Origin: RGIG4608 sp045635885
GTDB lineage: Bacteria > Bacillota > Clostridia > Oscillospirales > CAG-272
NCBI GenBank assembly: GCA_045635885.1
Contig: JAZTWO010000026.1
Location: 1 to 17,780, forward strand
DNA length: 17,780 nucleotides
Direction of reading: 5' to 3'
The translations under genes and the position numbers were made by a program. The notes beneath the pieces are model-generated. The model had not been told where the DNA came from, ran no database searches, and saw only the letters and a program-made list of their open reading frames with translations. This document shows, piece by piece, positions 1-7,646 of this stretch (position 1 is its first letter; each line of letters begins with the position of its first letter).

Positions 1-236
1 AAGCGGACTCACGGAGTGAGTCCCTACGGTAAGCGACATCGCACCCGAAAACATCGTAGGGGAGGATACCATCCTCCCGTTTAAACGTCAACCAAGCAAT
101 ACCGTCTCCGCACGTCATCCTCGAGGGAGCAAAGCGACCGAAGGATCTTGTGCGGATAGTGAACTATAGACTATTTGTTCCAAACGAAAAGTTAGTTTGT
201 GTTGAGTGCGGGACGTCGGGACGTCGTCCCCTACGG
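1..236. repeat. REP-module cluster, inverted copy of 12163-12395
   Basis: This block is a near-complete inverted copy of 12163-12395; read on the minus strand the two align almost throughout, including unique-looking linkers. It strings together short hairpins: GGACTCAC/GTGAGTCC (5-12 with 16-23), GGGAGGAT/ATCCTCCC (60-67 with 71-78), a longer hairpin closed by CCGCAC/GTGCGG (108-155), and a GGGACG-type palindrome (211-235). Units are joined by a linker containing AAGTTAGTTTGTGTT (about 190-204), the reverse of the AACACAAACTAACTT linker seen elsewhere. No gene is visible. The left end is cut by the window. Confidence 0.85.
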
Positions 237-373
237 AGTTTGTAGGAAAATCGATTGCATAAACTAAATGGCGAGCCCCTCATCCACCGCCTCGGCGGTC
301 CCCCTTCCCCTCAATGGGAAGGCACAAAGTTAGTTTGTGTTTGGAAGCGGACTCATGGAGTGAGTCCCTACGG
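237..373. repeat. Extra REP-type hairpins between element A and the 1-236 cluster
   Basis: This stretch is absent from the otherwise matching composite at 11880-12395, so it looks like an added module pair. It holds two hairpins side by side, ACCGCC/GGCGGT (286-291 with 294-299) and CCTTCCC/GGGAAGG (303-309 with 316-322). An AAAGTTAGTTTGTGTTT linker follows, then a palindrome GGACTCAT/GTGAGTCC (349-356 with 360-367) flanked by CCCTACGG. From memory, the double hairpin resembles a dispersed repeat common in gut Ruminococcaceae-type genomes; I could not search for it. Confidence 0.7.
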
Positions 374-686
374 TGAGTGACATCATACATACAATATGCT
401 GATTTTATCTTACCAAACAACTTTATGGCTACGCACAAGCAGAGTAAATTTTAGAAAATCACTCTGAAAGAGGGGTTTTCGTAGTTTGAGCGAGAAAATC
501 GTCGGTGGGAGTTCACTCACACAAGGCTATTTTATTGGTCAAACCGATAATTTGCTCGCAAATTGTCGAAAATTTACGTCGACAACCACCCAACCCGCAC
601 GATAAAAAAGTTTTGCCAAGCTTTTTCAAAAGCGGAAATTGGTACTTTCTAACTTTTTTCAAAAGCGGAAAACTTTACTTTGTAAC
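374..686 (-). repeat. Three-hairpin intergenic element, copy A
   Basis: Copy A lies in the orientation whose conserved end (GAAATTGGTACTTTCTAAC, then a second partial unit ending in TTTGTAAC) faces feoB, ending about 50 bases before its start. Its three hairpins, 5' to 3' on the plus strand, are H3 AAAATCACTCT/AGAGGGGTTTT (about 455-479), H2 with inner stem GTGGGAGT/ACTCACAC (about 495-534), and H1 CGATAATTTGC/GCAAATTGTCG (545-555 with 558-568). The last contains one T-G wobble. Strand is given relative to copies B, C and D. A 64-codon open frame inside it is not considered a gene. Confidence 0.85.
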
Positions 687-738
687 TTTTTTTCAATAAA
701 ACACAATCAAAAACACTTTTTACATACAGGAGAAAGAT

Positions 739-2709
739 ATGAAAATTGCTTTAACAGGCAATCCTAATTCAGGAAAGACCACAATGTACAATGCTCTGAC
801 CGGTCGAAACGAAAAAGTTGGCAACTGGGCAGGCGTTACGGTTGACAAAAAGGAGCATCCGATAAAATCCGCCTTCACAGGTGGCGAGCAGCTGCTTGCA
901 GTTGACCTTCCGGGTGCTTACTCCATGTCTCCGTTCACCAACGAAGAGAGTGTAACAAGTACATATATAATGAACGAAAATCCCGATGTCATCATCAATA
1001 TTGTTGATGCTTCCAACCTTTCAAGAAGTCTTTTTTTCACCACTCAGCTTCTTGAGCTTGGAATTCCCGTGGTAGTTGCGCTCAACAAAAGCGACGTCAA
1101 CAAGAAAAAGCAGACCACAATTGATACTGAGCTTCTTTCGAAAAAGCTTGGTTGCCCCGTTGTTAACACGGTTTCAACGAGTGGAGAAGGTCTTAAAACG
1201 CTTATTTCAACTGCGGTTTCACTTGCAGGCAAGGAGCAAATCGCCCCCTATCATCAAGGTAATGTTGATTTGACAAGCAAAACCGATGTTGCAATGGCTG
1301 ACAGAAAGCGCTTTGAATTTGTAAACAAGGTGGTTTCTGAGGTTGAAAAACGAAAAATTTTGACAAGAGAAGTTAATTTGAGCGACAAAATTGACGATGT
1401 TTTAACAAACAAGTGGCTCGGCATTCCGATTTTTGCGCTTGTGATGTACTTGGTTTTCCAAATTTCACAGGTTTGGGTGGGAACACCCATTGCCGATTGG
1501 CTTGTGGGATTGCTTGAAACCTTCCAAGCGTGGATTGGCGAACTTTTGGCAGAGGCGAACCCTCTCCTTTCCGCCATTTTGGTTGACGGTGTAATTGGCG
1601 GTGTTGTTGCTGTGGTGGGCTTTTTGCCTCTTGTTATGGTGATGTACTTTCTTATCGCACTCCTTGAGGATTGCGGATATATGAGCCGTGTTGCAGTGGT
1701 TCTCGACCCAATTTTCAAACGTGTTGGACTTTCAGGCAAGTCGGTTATTCCCTTTGTAATTTCCGTTGGATGCGCAGTTCCCGGTGTTATGGCATCCCGA
1801 ACAATCAAAAATGAGCGAGAAAGACGAGCTGCCGCAATGCTTGCTCCGTTTATGCCTTGCGGTGCAAAAATCCCCGTTATCGCCCTTTTTGCAGGTGCGT
1901 TTTTTGACGACGCAGGTTGGGTTAGCACATTGATGTATCTTTTGGGAATTGTAACTATCTTTATCGGTGCGCTTCTTATCAATAAAATCACAGGTCACAA
2001 GGGCAGAAAATCATTCTTTATTATGGAGCTTCCCGAATACAAAGCTCCATCGTTTATGGGCGCATTCAAATCAATGCTTGCTCGTGGTTGGTCCTATATT
2101 GTAAAGGCGGCAACCATCATTTTGCTTTGCAATATGGCGGTTCAAATTATGCAGACTTTCACTTGGAGCTTTAGCGTTGCCGAGAATGCAAACGAATCCA
2201 TTCTCTCATCAATCGCATCCCCATTTGCCTACGTTTTGTTCCCCATTGTGGGAGTTGTTTCGTGGCAGCTTGCGGCAGCGGTTGTTACCGGATTTATTGC
2301 AAAAGAGAACGTTGTTGGCACACTTGCGGTGTGCTTTGGAATAAGCAATTTGATTAATACTGAAGAACTTGAAATGATTGAGGGTGCAGGAAGCGAAGTT
2401 GCAGTTGTTATGGGAATTTCAAAAATTGCCGCTCTTGCATATTTGATGTTCAATCTCTTCTCTCCCCCCTGCTTTGCGGCAATTGGTGCAATGAATGCCG
2501 AGATGAAGAGCCTAAAATGGCTCTTTGGCGGAATTGCCCTTCAACTTGGTATGGGATATACAATTTCATATCTCGTTTATACAATCGGAACGCTTATCAT
2601 CTCCCCCGAAAGTCTTAATTTGGTGGGCGCAATAGTTGGTTTTGCAATAGTTTTGGCATGTGTTTTTTCTGTTGTGGCACTCTCGTTAAAAAATAGAAAA
2701 AAGGTGTAA
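739..2709 (+). CDS. feoB: Ferrous iron transport protein B
   Basis: Inner-membrane Fe(II) transporter with an N-terminal G-protein domain. The GTPase motifs are clear: GNPNSGKT (residues 7-14, P-loop), DLPG (56-59, G3), NKSD (116-119, G4) and a G5-like VSTSGEG (about 145-151). The membrane part starts near residue 220. It contains the Gate-type segments of the family, with conserved cysteines in GCAVPGVMASR and MPCGAKIPV, and PPCFAAI near the C terminus. At 656 residues it is on the short side for the family but complete. The start has a good ribosome site (AGGAGAAAG) just upstream. It is followed four bases later by a Cys-rich small membrane protein. No feoA is visible in the window; upstream is repeat DNA. 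Regulation is not evident: I saw no convincing Fur box or promoter before it. Confidence 0.97.
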   Translation: MKIALTGNPNSGKTTMYNALTGRNEKVGNWAGVTVDKKEHPIKSAFTGGEQLLAVDLPGAYSMSPFTNEESVTSTYIMNENPDVIINIVDASNLSRSLFFTTQLLELGIPVVVALNKSDVNKKKQTTIDTELLSKKLGCPVVNTVSTSGEGLKTLISTAVSLAGKEQIAPYHQGNVDLTSKTDVAMADRKRFEFVNKVVSEVEKRKILTREVNLSDKIDDVLTNKWLGIPIFALVMYLVFQISQVWVGTPIADWLVGLLETFQAWIGELLAEANPLLSAILVDGVIGGVVAVVGFLPLVMVMYFLIALLEDCGYMSRVAVVLDPIFKRVGLSGKSVIPFVISVGCAVPGVMASRTIKNERERRAAAMLAPFMPCGAKIPVIALFAGAFFDDAGWVSTLMYLLGIVTIFIGALLINKITGHKGRKSFFIMELPEYKAPSFMGAFKSMLARGWSYIVKAATIILLCNMAVQIMQTFTWSFSVAENANESILSSIASPFAYVLFPIVGVVSWQLAAAVVTGFIAKENVVGTLAVCFGISNLINTEELEMIEGAGSEVAVVMGISKIAALAYLMFNLFSPPCFAAIGAMNAEMKSLKWLFGGIALQLGMGYTISYLVYTIGTLIISPESLNLVGAIVGFAIVLACVFSVVALSLKNRKKV

Positions 2710-2712
2710 ATT

Positions 2713-2871
2713 ATGCAATTTATTGACGTGATTTTAATTATAATTTTGCTTTCGATTGCGGCAGGTGTCATATTCTACATTCGCCGTCAAAAGAAAAGCG
2801 GAAGCAAATGTATCGGCTGCCCCTATGGCAAAAACTGTTCGGGCAGCTGCCATGAAAAAAATAACAATTAA
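2713..2871 (+). CDS. FeoB-associated Cys-rich membrane protein
   Basis: A 52-residue protein translated right after feoB. AAGGTG at the feoB stop serves as ribosome site, so the two are probably co-translated. It has one N-terminal membrane helix (residues about 4-23), a basic RRQKK stop, and then a cluster of four cysteines, KCIGCPYGKNC followed by SGSC (Cys33, 36, 42, 46). This matches the small FeoB-associated Cys-rich family commonly found downstream of feoB in Firmicutes. Its role is thought to be help with Fe(II) transport or binding at the membrane, but that is family knowledge, not something the sequence shows. A terminator follows immediately, so the operon ends here. Confidence 0.9.
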   Translation: MQFIDVILIIILLSIAAGVIFYIRRQKKSGSKCIGCPYGKNCSGSCHEKNNN

Positions 2872-2898
2872 GGACGAAGATTTTTCTTCGTCCTTTTT
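2872..2898 (+). terminator. Terminator of the feoB operon
   Basis: A perfect 9-bp stem GGACGAAGA/TCTTCGTCC (2872-2880 with 2885-2893), loop TTTT, followed by five T. It starts directly after the small gene's stop codon. Confidence 0.9.
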
Positions 2899-2919
2899 GC
2901 TTTGAAAGTGCTGTTGTTA

Positions 2920-3250
2920 AATTTAGAAAGTACCAATTTCCGCTTTTGGTTAGAAAGTAAGGGTTTTAAATTACAAAGTACTAATTTCCGCTTTTGAAAA
3001 AGCTTGGCAAAACTTTTTTATCGCTTTTGCTTGTGCTGACTCGACGTAAATTTTCGATAAAACACGAGTGTTTTATCGGTTTGACCAATAAAATCGCCTT
3101 GTGTGAGTGAACTCCCACCGACGATTTTCTCGCCCAAACTACGAAAATCCCTCTTTCAGAGTGATTTTCTAAAATTTACTTTGTTATAGTGTAGCCGTGG
3201 AGCTATTTGTAAGATAAAATCACCATATTGTGTGTATAATGTCACTCACG
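2920..3250 (+). repeat. Three-hairpin intergenic element, copy B
   Basis: Copy B is in the opposite orientation to copy A and begins about 20 bases after the feoB operon terminator. Its gene-proximal end carries two partial repeats of an AGAAAGTACCAATTTCCGCTTTTG unit. H1 here is a perfect 11-bp stem CGATAAAACAC/GTGTTTTATCG (3055-3065 with 3068-3078), a different stem sequence from copies A, C and D. H2 (about 3089-3127, outer stem AAAATCG/CGATTTT) and H3 (about 3144-3168) are of the same sequence type as in A and E. The distal end is the shared GATAAAATCACCATATTGTG segment followed by ATGTCACTCAC. Confidence 0.85.
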
Positions 3251-3490
3251 GTGCCACGATGTTTTCGGGTATAATGTCGCTATCGTAGGGGACGGCGTCC
3301 TCGACGTCCCGTTCCCAACCCAAACTAACTTCCGTAGCTGTAAATCTATTTGGTAAGATAAAATCACCATATTGTGTGTATAATGTCGCTCACTGTAGGG
3401 GCTCACTCCGTGAGCCCGCTTCCAAACACAAACTAACTTCCGTAGGGGAGGGGTTTCCCATCCCGAGTGCAAATTTAGGAGTTAGTTGAT
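3251..3490. repeat. Chain of REP-like palindromes downstream of element B
   Basis: Three palindromes with the same CGTAGGGG-type head occur at 3284-3311 (GGGACG-type stem), 3399-3417 (GGGCTCAC/GTGAGCCC, loop TCC) and 3446-3464 (GGGAGGGG/CCCATCCC). They are separated by linkers containing CAAACTAACTTCCGTAG. A second partial copy of the element B end (GATAAAATCACCATATTGTG) sits at about 3356-3375. No coding potential is credible here. Confidence 0.8.
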
Positions 3491-3539
3491 GTAAAAACAA
3501 GGGGAACTACACCACAAAATTAAAATGACATATTATTTA

Positions 3540-3568
3540 TTGACTTTCCAAAATATATATGATAAAAT
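3540..3568 (+). promoter_or_regulatory. Promoter of the 3632 lipoprotein
   Basis: TTGACT, 17 bases, TAAAAT: a good sigma-A-type promoter. It lies about 60 bases before the lipoprotein start and just outside the repeat block. Confidence 0.75.
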
Positions 3569-3631
3569 CAAAATAAGGAATATAGTTCATTTTTTGAATT
3601 TAGTCCCAAATAAAAGAAAGAAGGAAAGAAT

Positions 3632-4285
3632 ATGAAAAAAATCTTATCACTTACACTCATTTTCATTATGATGATTTCTGCATTTGCCTTTACGTCATGC
3701 GACAATCCCTATGGTCAGGCGCAAAGCTTTTTGCAAGAACAGCTTGAAGATTGGGGCATTATCGCAAGAAACACAATCACAAAAGATGAGTGGATTAAAA
3801 CCTTGGACTCCAAAAATTACACCGTAGAGCTTTTGCTTGGCGGTCAAAGTGAAAAAATTAGCAAAACCGAAACCAAATACTATAAAGAGTATATTAATAC
3901 AGATGGAATTTCTGAAAGCATATATTTTGAAATCGTTAATGATGTTGGTTATATTATTGCGCAACAAGACGGAAAGTGGTATTCAATCGAATGGGATGAC
4001 CCTTCTTATAGAAAGTTGACTCTTGAAATAACGATTGCAAATTTATTGAATTACGATTCTTATGACGAGTTTGTTTATGACAAGTCCAAAAAGGCATATA
4101 TATTCAGCGGTGAAAAATGCAATGCAGAGCTTCAATTTGAAAACGGAGTGCTTGTTTATGGCAAACTCGAATATTTAGGACTTAATGCAACATTGATAGT
4201 TACGGACGTCGGAACAACTGACATAGTCATTCCCGAATACACACCTTATGACGGTGCTGGTGGCATGGGTTCAACAGGAAGATAA
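3632..4285 (+). CDS. Predicted lipoprotein of unknown function
   Basis: A 217-residue protein that I do not recognise beyond its export signal. The N terminus is a lipoprotein signal peptide: MKK, a hydrophobic stretch to about residue 20, and a lipobox-like AFTSC with Cys23 as the predicted lipidated residue. Phe at -3 is unusual but tolerated, and the same layout occurs in the 10502 gene. The mature part is polar, with many Tyr, Asp and Lys residues and alternating segments that look like beta strands. It ends in a Gly-rich tail (GAGGMGSTGR). The start is supported by an AAGGAAAG ribosome site and an upstream promoter. It stands alone and is convergent with the DUF6873 gene. It is likely anchored on the outer face of the membrane; its ligand or function is unknown. 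Confidence 0.8.
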   Translation: MKKILSLTLIFIMMISAFAFTSCDNPYGQAQSFLQEQLEDWGIIARNTITKDEWIKTLDSKNYTVELLLGGQSEKISKTETKYYKEYINTDGISESIYFEIVNDVGYIIAQQDGKWYSIEWDDPSYRKLTLEITIANLLNYDSYDEFVYDKSKKAYIFSGEKCNAELQFENGVLVYGKLEYLGLNATLIVTDVGTTDIVIPEYTPYDGAGGMGSTGR

Positions 4286-4292
4286 TATTAAC

Positions 4293-4324
4293 CCCCCACG
4301 CAAATTGCGTGGGGGTGTTTTATT
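4293..4324. terminator. Terminator between convergent genes
   Basis: CCCCCACGC/GCGTGGGGG (4293-4301 with 4307-4315), loop AAATT, followed by a T-rich stretch on the plus strand. It closes the lipoprotein gene and abuts the stop of the minus-strand gene. The minus-strand side has only a weak T tract. Confidence 0.85.
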
Positions 4325-5000
4325 ATATGAAAAGAATTCCGCCAATGTCGAAAAGGGGCGAATCGATGAGCTCAACAACTATCTTTCCGTGGTTTTCACA
4401 AAACTGACGGATTATTTCACCGTCGGGATGGCTATTTAGTGCACCGCAGAAATATATTTTCTCTCTGCACGAGCCGGACGCACCGCCGATAAATCCGTAG
4501 TCATAGGGGGGCAGGGAAATGTGACCGCTCGAAATCAAAAGAGCGTCAATTCCCACGTCTTGAGCCGCCTTGAAAATGCCGAAATCTGCCGTAATTAGCG
4601 CATTTTCACTCACGATACAGGTTGAGCAGTGGGCATATCCCTGTGCAACGTGGTGGATTGAAAATCCGTTTTCGGCAAGATATTTTTGGACTGTTTTTGA
4701 GGCGAATTTCGTATTGCAAAACACGTTTTTGCCAACTATAGCAATGTTTAATAAAACATCGTTTGGATATTGACTGCCAAATTGCTCGTCAATTTCAATG
4801 ATTTTTTGCTGGGGGGAAGCAAGTTTGTATCCCTTGGGTGCAAAAATGACATCGCCAACCGATAAAAGAAGCATATCTGCGTGCGTGTCGACGGGATTTT
4901 GGAGCGCAGAAAAGGGAGCAAGTGGGATAACGTCAAAGCCCTCTCGCTGAAGCGATTCAATTATTCTCTTGTCTGCTTTTTCAGATATATATGCAGTCAT
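4323..5000 (-). CDS. DUF6873 family (GME-fold) protein
   Basis: A 225-residue soluble protein. The start is placed at the ATG at 5000 because a strong AAGGAG lies six bases upstream; an in-frame TTG at 5018 would place that site inside the gene. Recognisable conserved patches are VDTHADM (37-43), GYAHCSTC (121-128, two cysteines), NALITADFGI (about 133-142) and SGHISLPPYDYGFIGGASG (158-176). They fit the DUF6873 family, which I recall being described as having the fold of guanidino-group-modifying enzymes. No substrate is known to me, and whether catalytic residues are kept cannot be judged without an alignment. It is monocistronic by context, with about 400 bases of non-coding sequence upstream. 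Confidence 0.7.
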   Translation of the reverse strand: MTAYISEKADKRIIESLQREGFDVIPLAPFSALQNPVDTHADMLLLSVGDVIFAPKGYKLASPQQKIIEIDEQFGSQYPNDVLLNIAIVGKNVFCNTKFASKTVQKYLAENGFSIHHVAQGYAHCSTCIVSENALITADFGIFKAAQDVGIDALLISSGHISLPPYDYGFIGGASGSCREKIYFCGALNSHPDGEIIRQFCENHGKIVVELIDSPLFDIGGILFI

Positions 5001-5029
5001 TTTTCGCTCCTTGATCAAGAAATTGGGGT

Positions 5030-5340
5030 TTTATTGTGTGTTCGCACTCGCTTTGTGCTGCTGTTTCGTCCACCTTTTCAAAGGTGGCTCTCCACGAGAA
5101 GTGGCGCCCGCCGCGCAGGCGACTCAGCGTTTCTTTTGTTAGCTTTTCTTTGCGCTTCTGATGTCAAAGAAAAGCGGCTAAAGACCTTTGGTATCAAAGT
5201 GGCTATAACGCTTTTTCTTTTGAGAAAGTAGCCCCACTCTTTCTTGCCTGACTCACGTCAGTCATTTGCTTCGCAAAATCGAAAGCGAAAAAGCGACGTA
5301 AAACAATCGCAGAAGGTGAACACTATCTCCCCCACAAATC
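5030..5340. other. Non-coding stretch rich in hairpins
   Basis: No credible gene. Several inverted repeats follow one another: CCACCTTT/AAAGGTGG (about 5070-5087), AGCTTTTCTTTG with CAAAGAAAAGC (about 5142-5177), and a longer imperfect pairing of AAAGTGGCTA with TAGCCCCACTCTTT. It does not share sequence with elements A-E. The pattern resembles a separate dispersed intergenic repeat, but there is only one copy in this window, so that cannot be shown. Confidence 0.45.
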
Positions 5341-5357
5341 AAAATTTGAAATACAAA

Positions 5358-5392
5358 AATAAAAAGGGCAGACTCGATTAATACGGTCTGCC
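5358..5392 (-). terminator. Terminator of rpmB
   Basis: On the minus strand, GGCAGAC/GTCTGCC (7 bp, plus positions 5386-5392 with 5367-5373) is followed by CTTTTTATTTTT. It lies just after the L28 stop codon. Confidence 0.85.
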
Positions 5393-5408
5393 AAGCTTTT
5401 TACGCTAA

Positions 5409-5594
5409 TTAAGCACGATTAACTTTGCCTGAACGAAGGCAACGAGAGCAAACTGCAACAGTAACGGGAGTGCCGTTAACGATTGCCTTTACCTTTCTGA
5501 TGTTGGGCTTCCAAGTTCTGTTTGTCTTGCGGTTAGAGTGAGAAACGTTCTGACCGAAAACAACGCCTTTTCCACAAACACTGCATTTTGCCAT
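5409..5594 (-). CDS. rpmB: 50S ribosomal protein L28
   Basis: A 61-residue ribosomal large-subunit protein of usual length. It has the family N terminus (MAKCSVCGKG, GNxVSHSNRKTNR-like) and is basic throughout. It carries four cysteines as two CxxC pairs (Cys4/Cys7 and Cys49/Cys52), which marks the zinc-binding form of L28 rather than the cysteine-free form sometimes induced under zinc limitation. The start has an excellent AGGAGGT site. It is transcribed alone from its own promoter and ends at its own terminator, as is common for rpmB in Firmicutes. Confidence 0.97.
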   Translation of the reverse strand: MAKCSVCGKGVVFGQNVSHSNRKTNRTWKPNIRKVKAIVNGTPVTVAVCSRCLRSGKVNRA

Positions 5595-5660
5595 AATGAC
5601 ACCTCCTGATAAAGTGTTATAAAAACACTAAAATACATAAATAGTTTACGAACAGTAGAT

Positions 5661-5689
5661 ATTATAGCATAGAAGAACAAAAAATGCAA
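5661..5689 (-). promoter_or_regulatory. Promoter of rpmB
   Basis: On the minus strand TTGCAT, 17 bases, TATAAT. This leaves a leader of roughly 60 bases before the L28 start. Confidence 0.75.
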
Positions 5690-5758
5690 GAGATTTTAGA
5701 AAAAAAATTAAATTTTATTTAAATAGTATCAAAAAAATGCCCAAAATATCAAAAAATG

Positions 5759-7057
5759 CTATTTTTTTGCCTCAAAAAAGATGTTTTCGCCGTATTCTGC
5801 GTTCTCAGAAAGGGAAGCTTCTATGCGAAGCAGGCGATTATACTTTGCAATTCGCTCTCCTCGGCAGGGGGCACCCGCCTTAATAAAGGGCGCACCTGTT
5901 GCCACGGCAATATCGCACAGTGTTGTATCCTCGGTTTCGCCCGAACGGTGCGACAGGATGAATTTATATCCATTTTCCTTTGCCAAGCGAATGGTTTGCA
6001 AAGTTTCGCTTAAAGTTCCAATCTGATTGGGCTTTACAAGAATGGTATTTCCTATTCCCATTTCTATTCCGTCAGAAAATCGGGCAGGATTTGTAACGAA
6101 AAGGTCGTCGCCCACGAGCATAATTTTGTTGCCAAGTTTAGTTGTCATAGTCTGCCAGCCCTCAAAATCCTCTTCGCCCAGACCGTCCTCGATGGAGATA
6201 ATTGGATATTTTTCAATCAATCGCTCATAATAGGCTATAAGGTCATCGCTTGTAAACTCCACTTTACTTTTGAGTGTGCGATAAATTCCCTCATCCTTTT
6301 CGTGCCACTCGCTTGAAGCCACGTCAAGAGCGATTTTAACGTCATTTGTGGTGTAGGAGCTTCGCTCAATCGCCTCAACAATCAGGTCGAGCGCTTCCTC
6401 GTCGTCGTGGAGATTGGGGGCATAACCTCCCTCGTCGCCAACGTTGGCAGAAAGTCCTTTTTCCTTTAAAATATTGCCCAGGTGGTGATAAATTTCGCTA
6501 CCCATTTGAAGTGCTTTTGAAAAGCTTTCTGCGCCCACTGGCAGAATCATAAATTCCTGAATTTCTATATTATTTGAGGAGTGTGCGCCTCCGTTTAAAA
6601 TATTGAACATAGGTATTGGGAGCTTGTAAGAGGTGATGCCACCAAGATAGCGATATATTGGAACGTGATAGTAGTTCGCACTTGCTCGTGCGCAGGCAAG
6701 AGACACCGCAAGGGTAGCATTTGCGCCGAGCTTTGACTTGTTATCTGTTCCGTCGAGGTCGATAATTATGCGGTCGACTTCCGCCTGTTCGGTGGAAAAC
6801 TGACCGTAAAGGGCGGGGGAAATCTTTTTGCAAACGTTAGAAACCGCCTCTAAAACACCCTTTCCGTGATAGCGATGCTTGTCCGCATCACGAAGCTCAA
6901 GCGCCTCATAGAATCCTGTTGAAGCGCCCGAGGGGGCGGATGCTACTCCAACAGTTCCGTCATTCAAAATCACAGTTGCCTCAACTGTCGGATTGCCCCT
7001 TGAATCAAGAATTTCCCTTGCGCAACATCTGTATATTTGTGGTTTGCTGTTTGTCAT
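5759..7057 (-). CDS. eno: Enolase (phosphopyruvate hydratase)
   Basis: Glycolytic enzyme converting 2-phosphoglycerate to phosphoenolpyruvate; cytosolic dimer or octamer in this family. It is full length at 432 residues. The N-terminal REILDSRGNPTVE and SGASTG loop are present. The catalytic pair is visible as Glu209 (in GDEGGYAPNL) and Lys342 (in LVKPNQIGT). The magnesium ligands fit Asp245, Glu290 (SIEDGLGEEDFEGW) and Asp317 (GDDLF). The substrate loop SHRSGETEDT (369-378) is intact. The start is backed by AAAGGAG nine bases upstream. Element C lies directly upstream, its conserved end facing this gene. I see no clear sigma-A promoter in the short gap, so the promoter may lie within or beyond the element. 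No strong terminator is visible before the rpmB promoter. Confidence 0.98.
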   Translation of the reverse strand: MTNSKPQIYRCCAREILDSRGNPTVEATVILNDGTVGVASAPSGASTGFYEALELRDADKHRYHGKGVLEAVSNVCKKISPALYGQFSTEQAEVDRIIIDLDGTDNKSKLGANATLAVSLACARASANYYHVPIYRYLGGITSYKLPIPMFNILNGGAHSSNNIEIQEFMILPVGAESFSKALQMGSEIYHHLGNILKEKGLSANVGDEGGYAPNLHDDEEALDLIVEAIERSSYTTNDVKIALDVASSEWHEKDEGIYRTLKSKVEFTSDDLIAYYERLIEKYPIISIEDGLGEEDFEGWQTMTTKLGNKIMLVGDDLFVTNPARFSDGIEMGIGNTILVKPNQIGTLSETLQTIRLAKENGYKFILSHRSGETEDTTLCDIAVATGAPFIKAGAPCRGERIAKYNRLLRIEASLSENAEYGENIFFEAKK

Positions 7058-7094
7058 TTTGTAATCTCCTTTGTTTTGATATGTATTCAGTAAA

Positions 7095-7415
7095 GATTTT
7101 CGCTTTTTTAGTTAGAAAGTATTGTTTTTTAAGTTAGAAAGTACCGATTTCCGCTTTTGAAAAAGCTTGGCAAAACTTTTTTATCGCTTTGGTTGGGTGG
7201 TGGTTTGACGTAAATTTTCGACAATTTGCGAGCAAATTATCGGTTCACCCCACAAAATCCACTTACGAAAATGAATTTTCGACGTGGATTTTATGTGCCG
7301 AACTACGAAAACCAATCCCCAAGGATTGTTTTTCTAAAATTTACTTTGCTTGTGCGTAGCCGTGGAGTTTTATAGTTAGATAAAATCACCATATTGTATG
7401 TATGATGTCGCTCAC
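7095..7415 (+). repeat. Three-hairpin intergenic element, copy C
   Basis: Copy C starts about 40 bases upstream of the eno start, with the conserved AGAAAGTACCGATTTCCGCTTTTG end towards eno. H1 is CGACAATTTGC/GCAAATTATCG (7219-7229 with 7232-7242), of the A type. H2 is a different sequence from A, B and E: outer stem AAAATCCAC/GTGGATTTT and inner stem CGAAAAT/ATTTTCG (about 7251-7298). H3 is also different: AAAACCAATCC/GGATTGTTTTT (about 7308-7333). The segments between the hairpins match the other copies. Confidence 0.85.
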
Positions 7416-7502
7416 CGTAGGGGCTCACTCCGTGAGCCCGCTTCCAAACCCAAACTAACTTCCGTGGGGGACGACACTTCGTGCGCCCCTACGGTTTTTT
7501 TT
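7416..7502. repeat. Two REP-like palindromes after element C
   Basis: First palindrome GGGCTCAC/GTGAGCCC (7421-7428 with 7432-7439, loop TCC), the same as at 3399 and 12377. A CAAACTAACTTCCGTG linker follows, then an imperfect hairpin at 7466-7489 ending in CCCCTACGG and a run of T. Nothing is recognisable between 7503 and the promoter at 7585. Confidence 0.75.
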
Positions 7503-7584
7503 CGGCATGATATCGCTCACGAAAATATTATGCACTATTTCGGGACGAAAAATTCTATTATTTGCTTAAAAAATTGCAGGCGTA

Positions 7585-7613
7585 TTGACAAAATCTGCGC
7601 TTAGTGATACACT
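7585..7613 (+). promoter_or_regulatory. Promoter of the first LRR lipoprotein
   Basis: A perfect TTGACA, 17 bases, and TACACT, about 34 bases before the chosen start codon. Confidence 0.7.
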
Positions 7614-7646
7614 TAATGTAATATAATGATAAAAGGGAATATTATT

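Noticed and set aside
505..699. Open frame shared by copies A, B, D and E (VENLRR..DKKVLPSFFKSGN peptide)
   Set aside because: It lies wholly within the repeat. Copy C breaks the frame by one base, and changes between copies follow hairpin pairing rather than codons. It has no convincing ribosome site and is best seen as a by-product of the repeat.
690..738. Fur box or feoA upstream of feoB
   Set aside because: I looked for a 7-1-7 or GATAAT-type repeat and an FeoA-like frame and saw neither; the region upstream is repeat DNA.
1254..1991. Long antisense open frame inside feoB
   Set aside because: A shadow of the feoB coding sequence; its product has no domain signs and no ribosome site.
3242..3472. 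Minus-strand open frame across the palindrome chain
   Set aside because: Repeat-derived, no start signals; kept only as a peptide observation about the palindrome.
4881..5231. Plus-strand open frame over the DUF6873 start and the following intergenic
   Set aside because: It overlaps a clear gene antisense and continues only into a hairpin-rich non-coding stretch.
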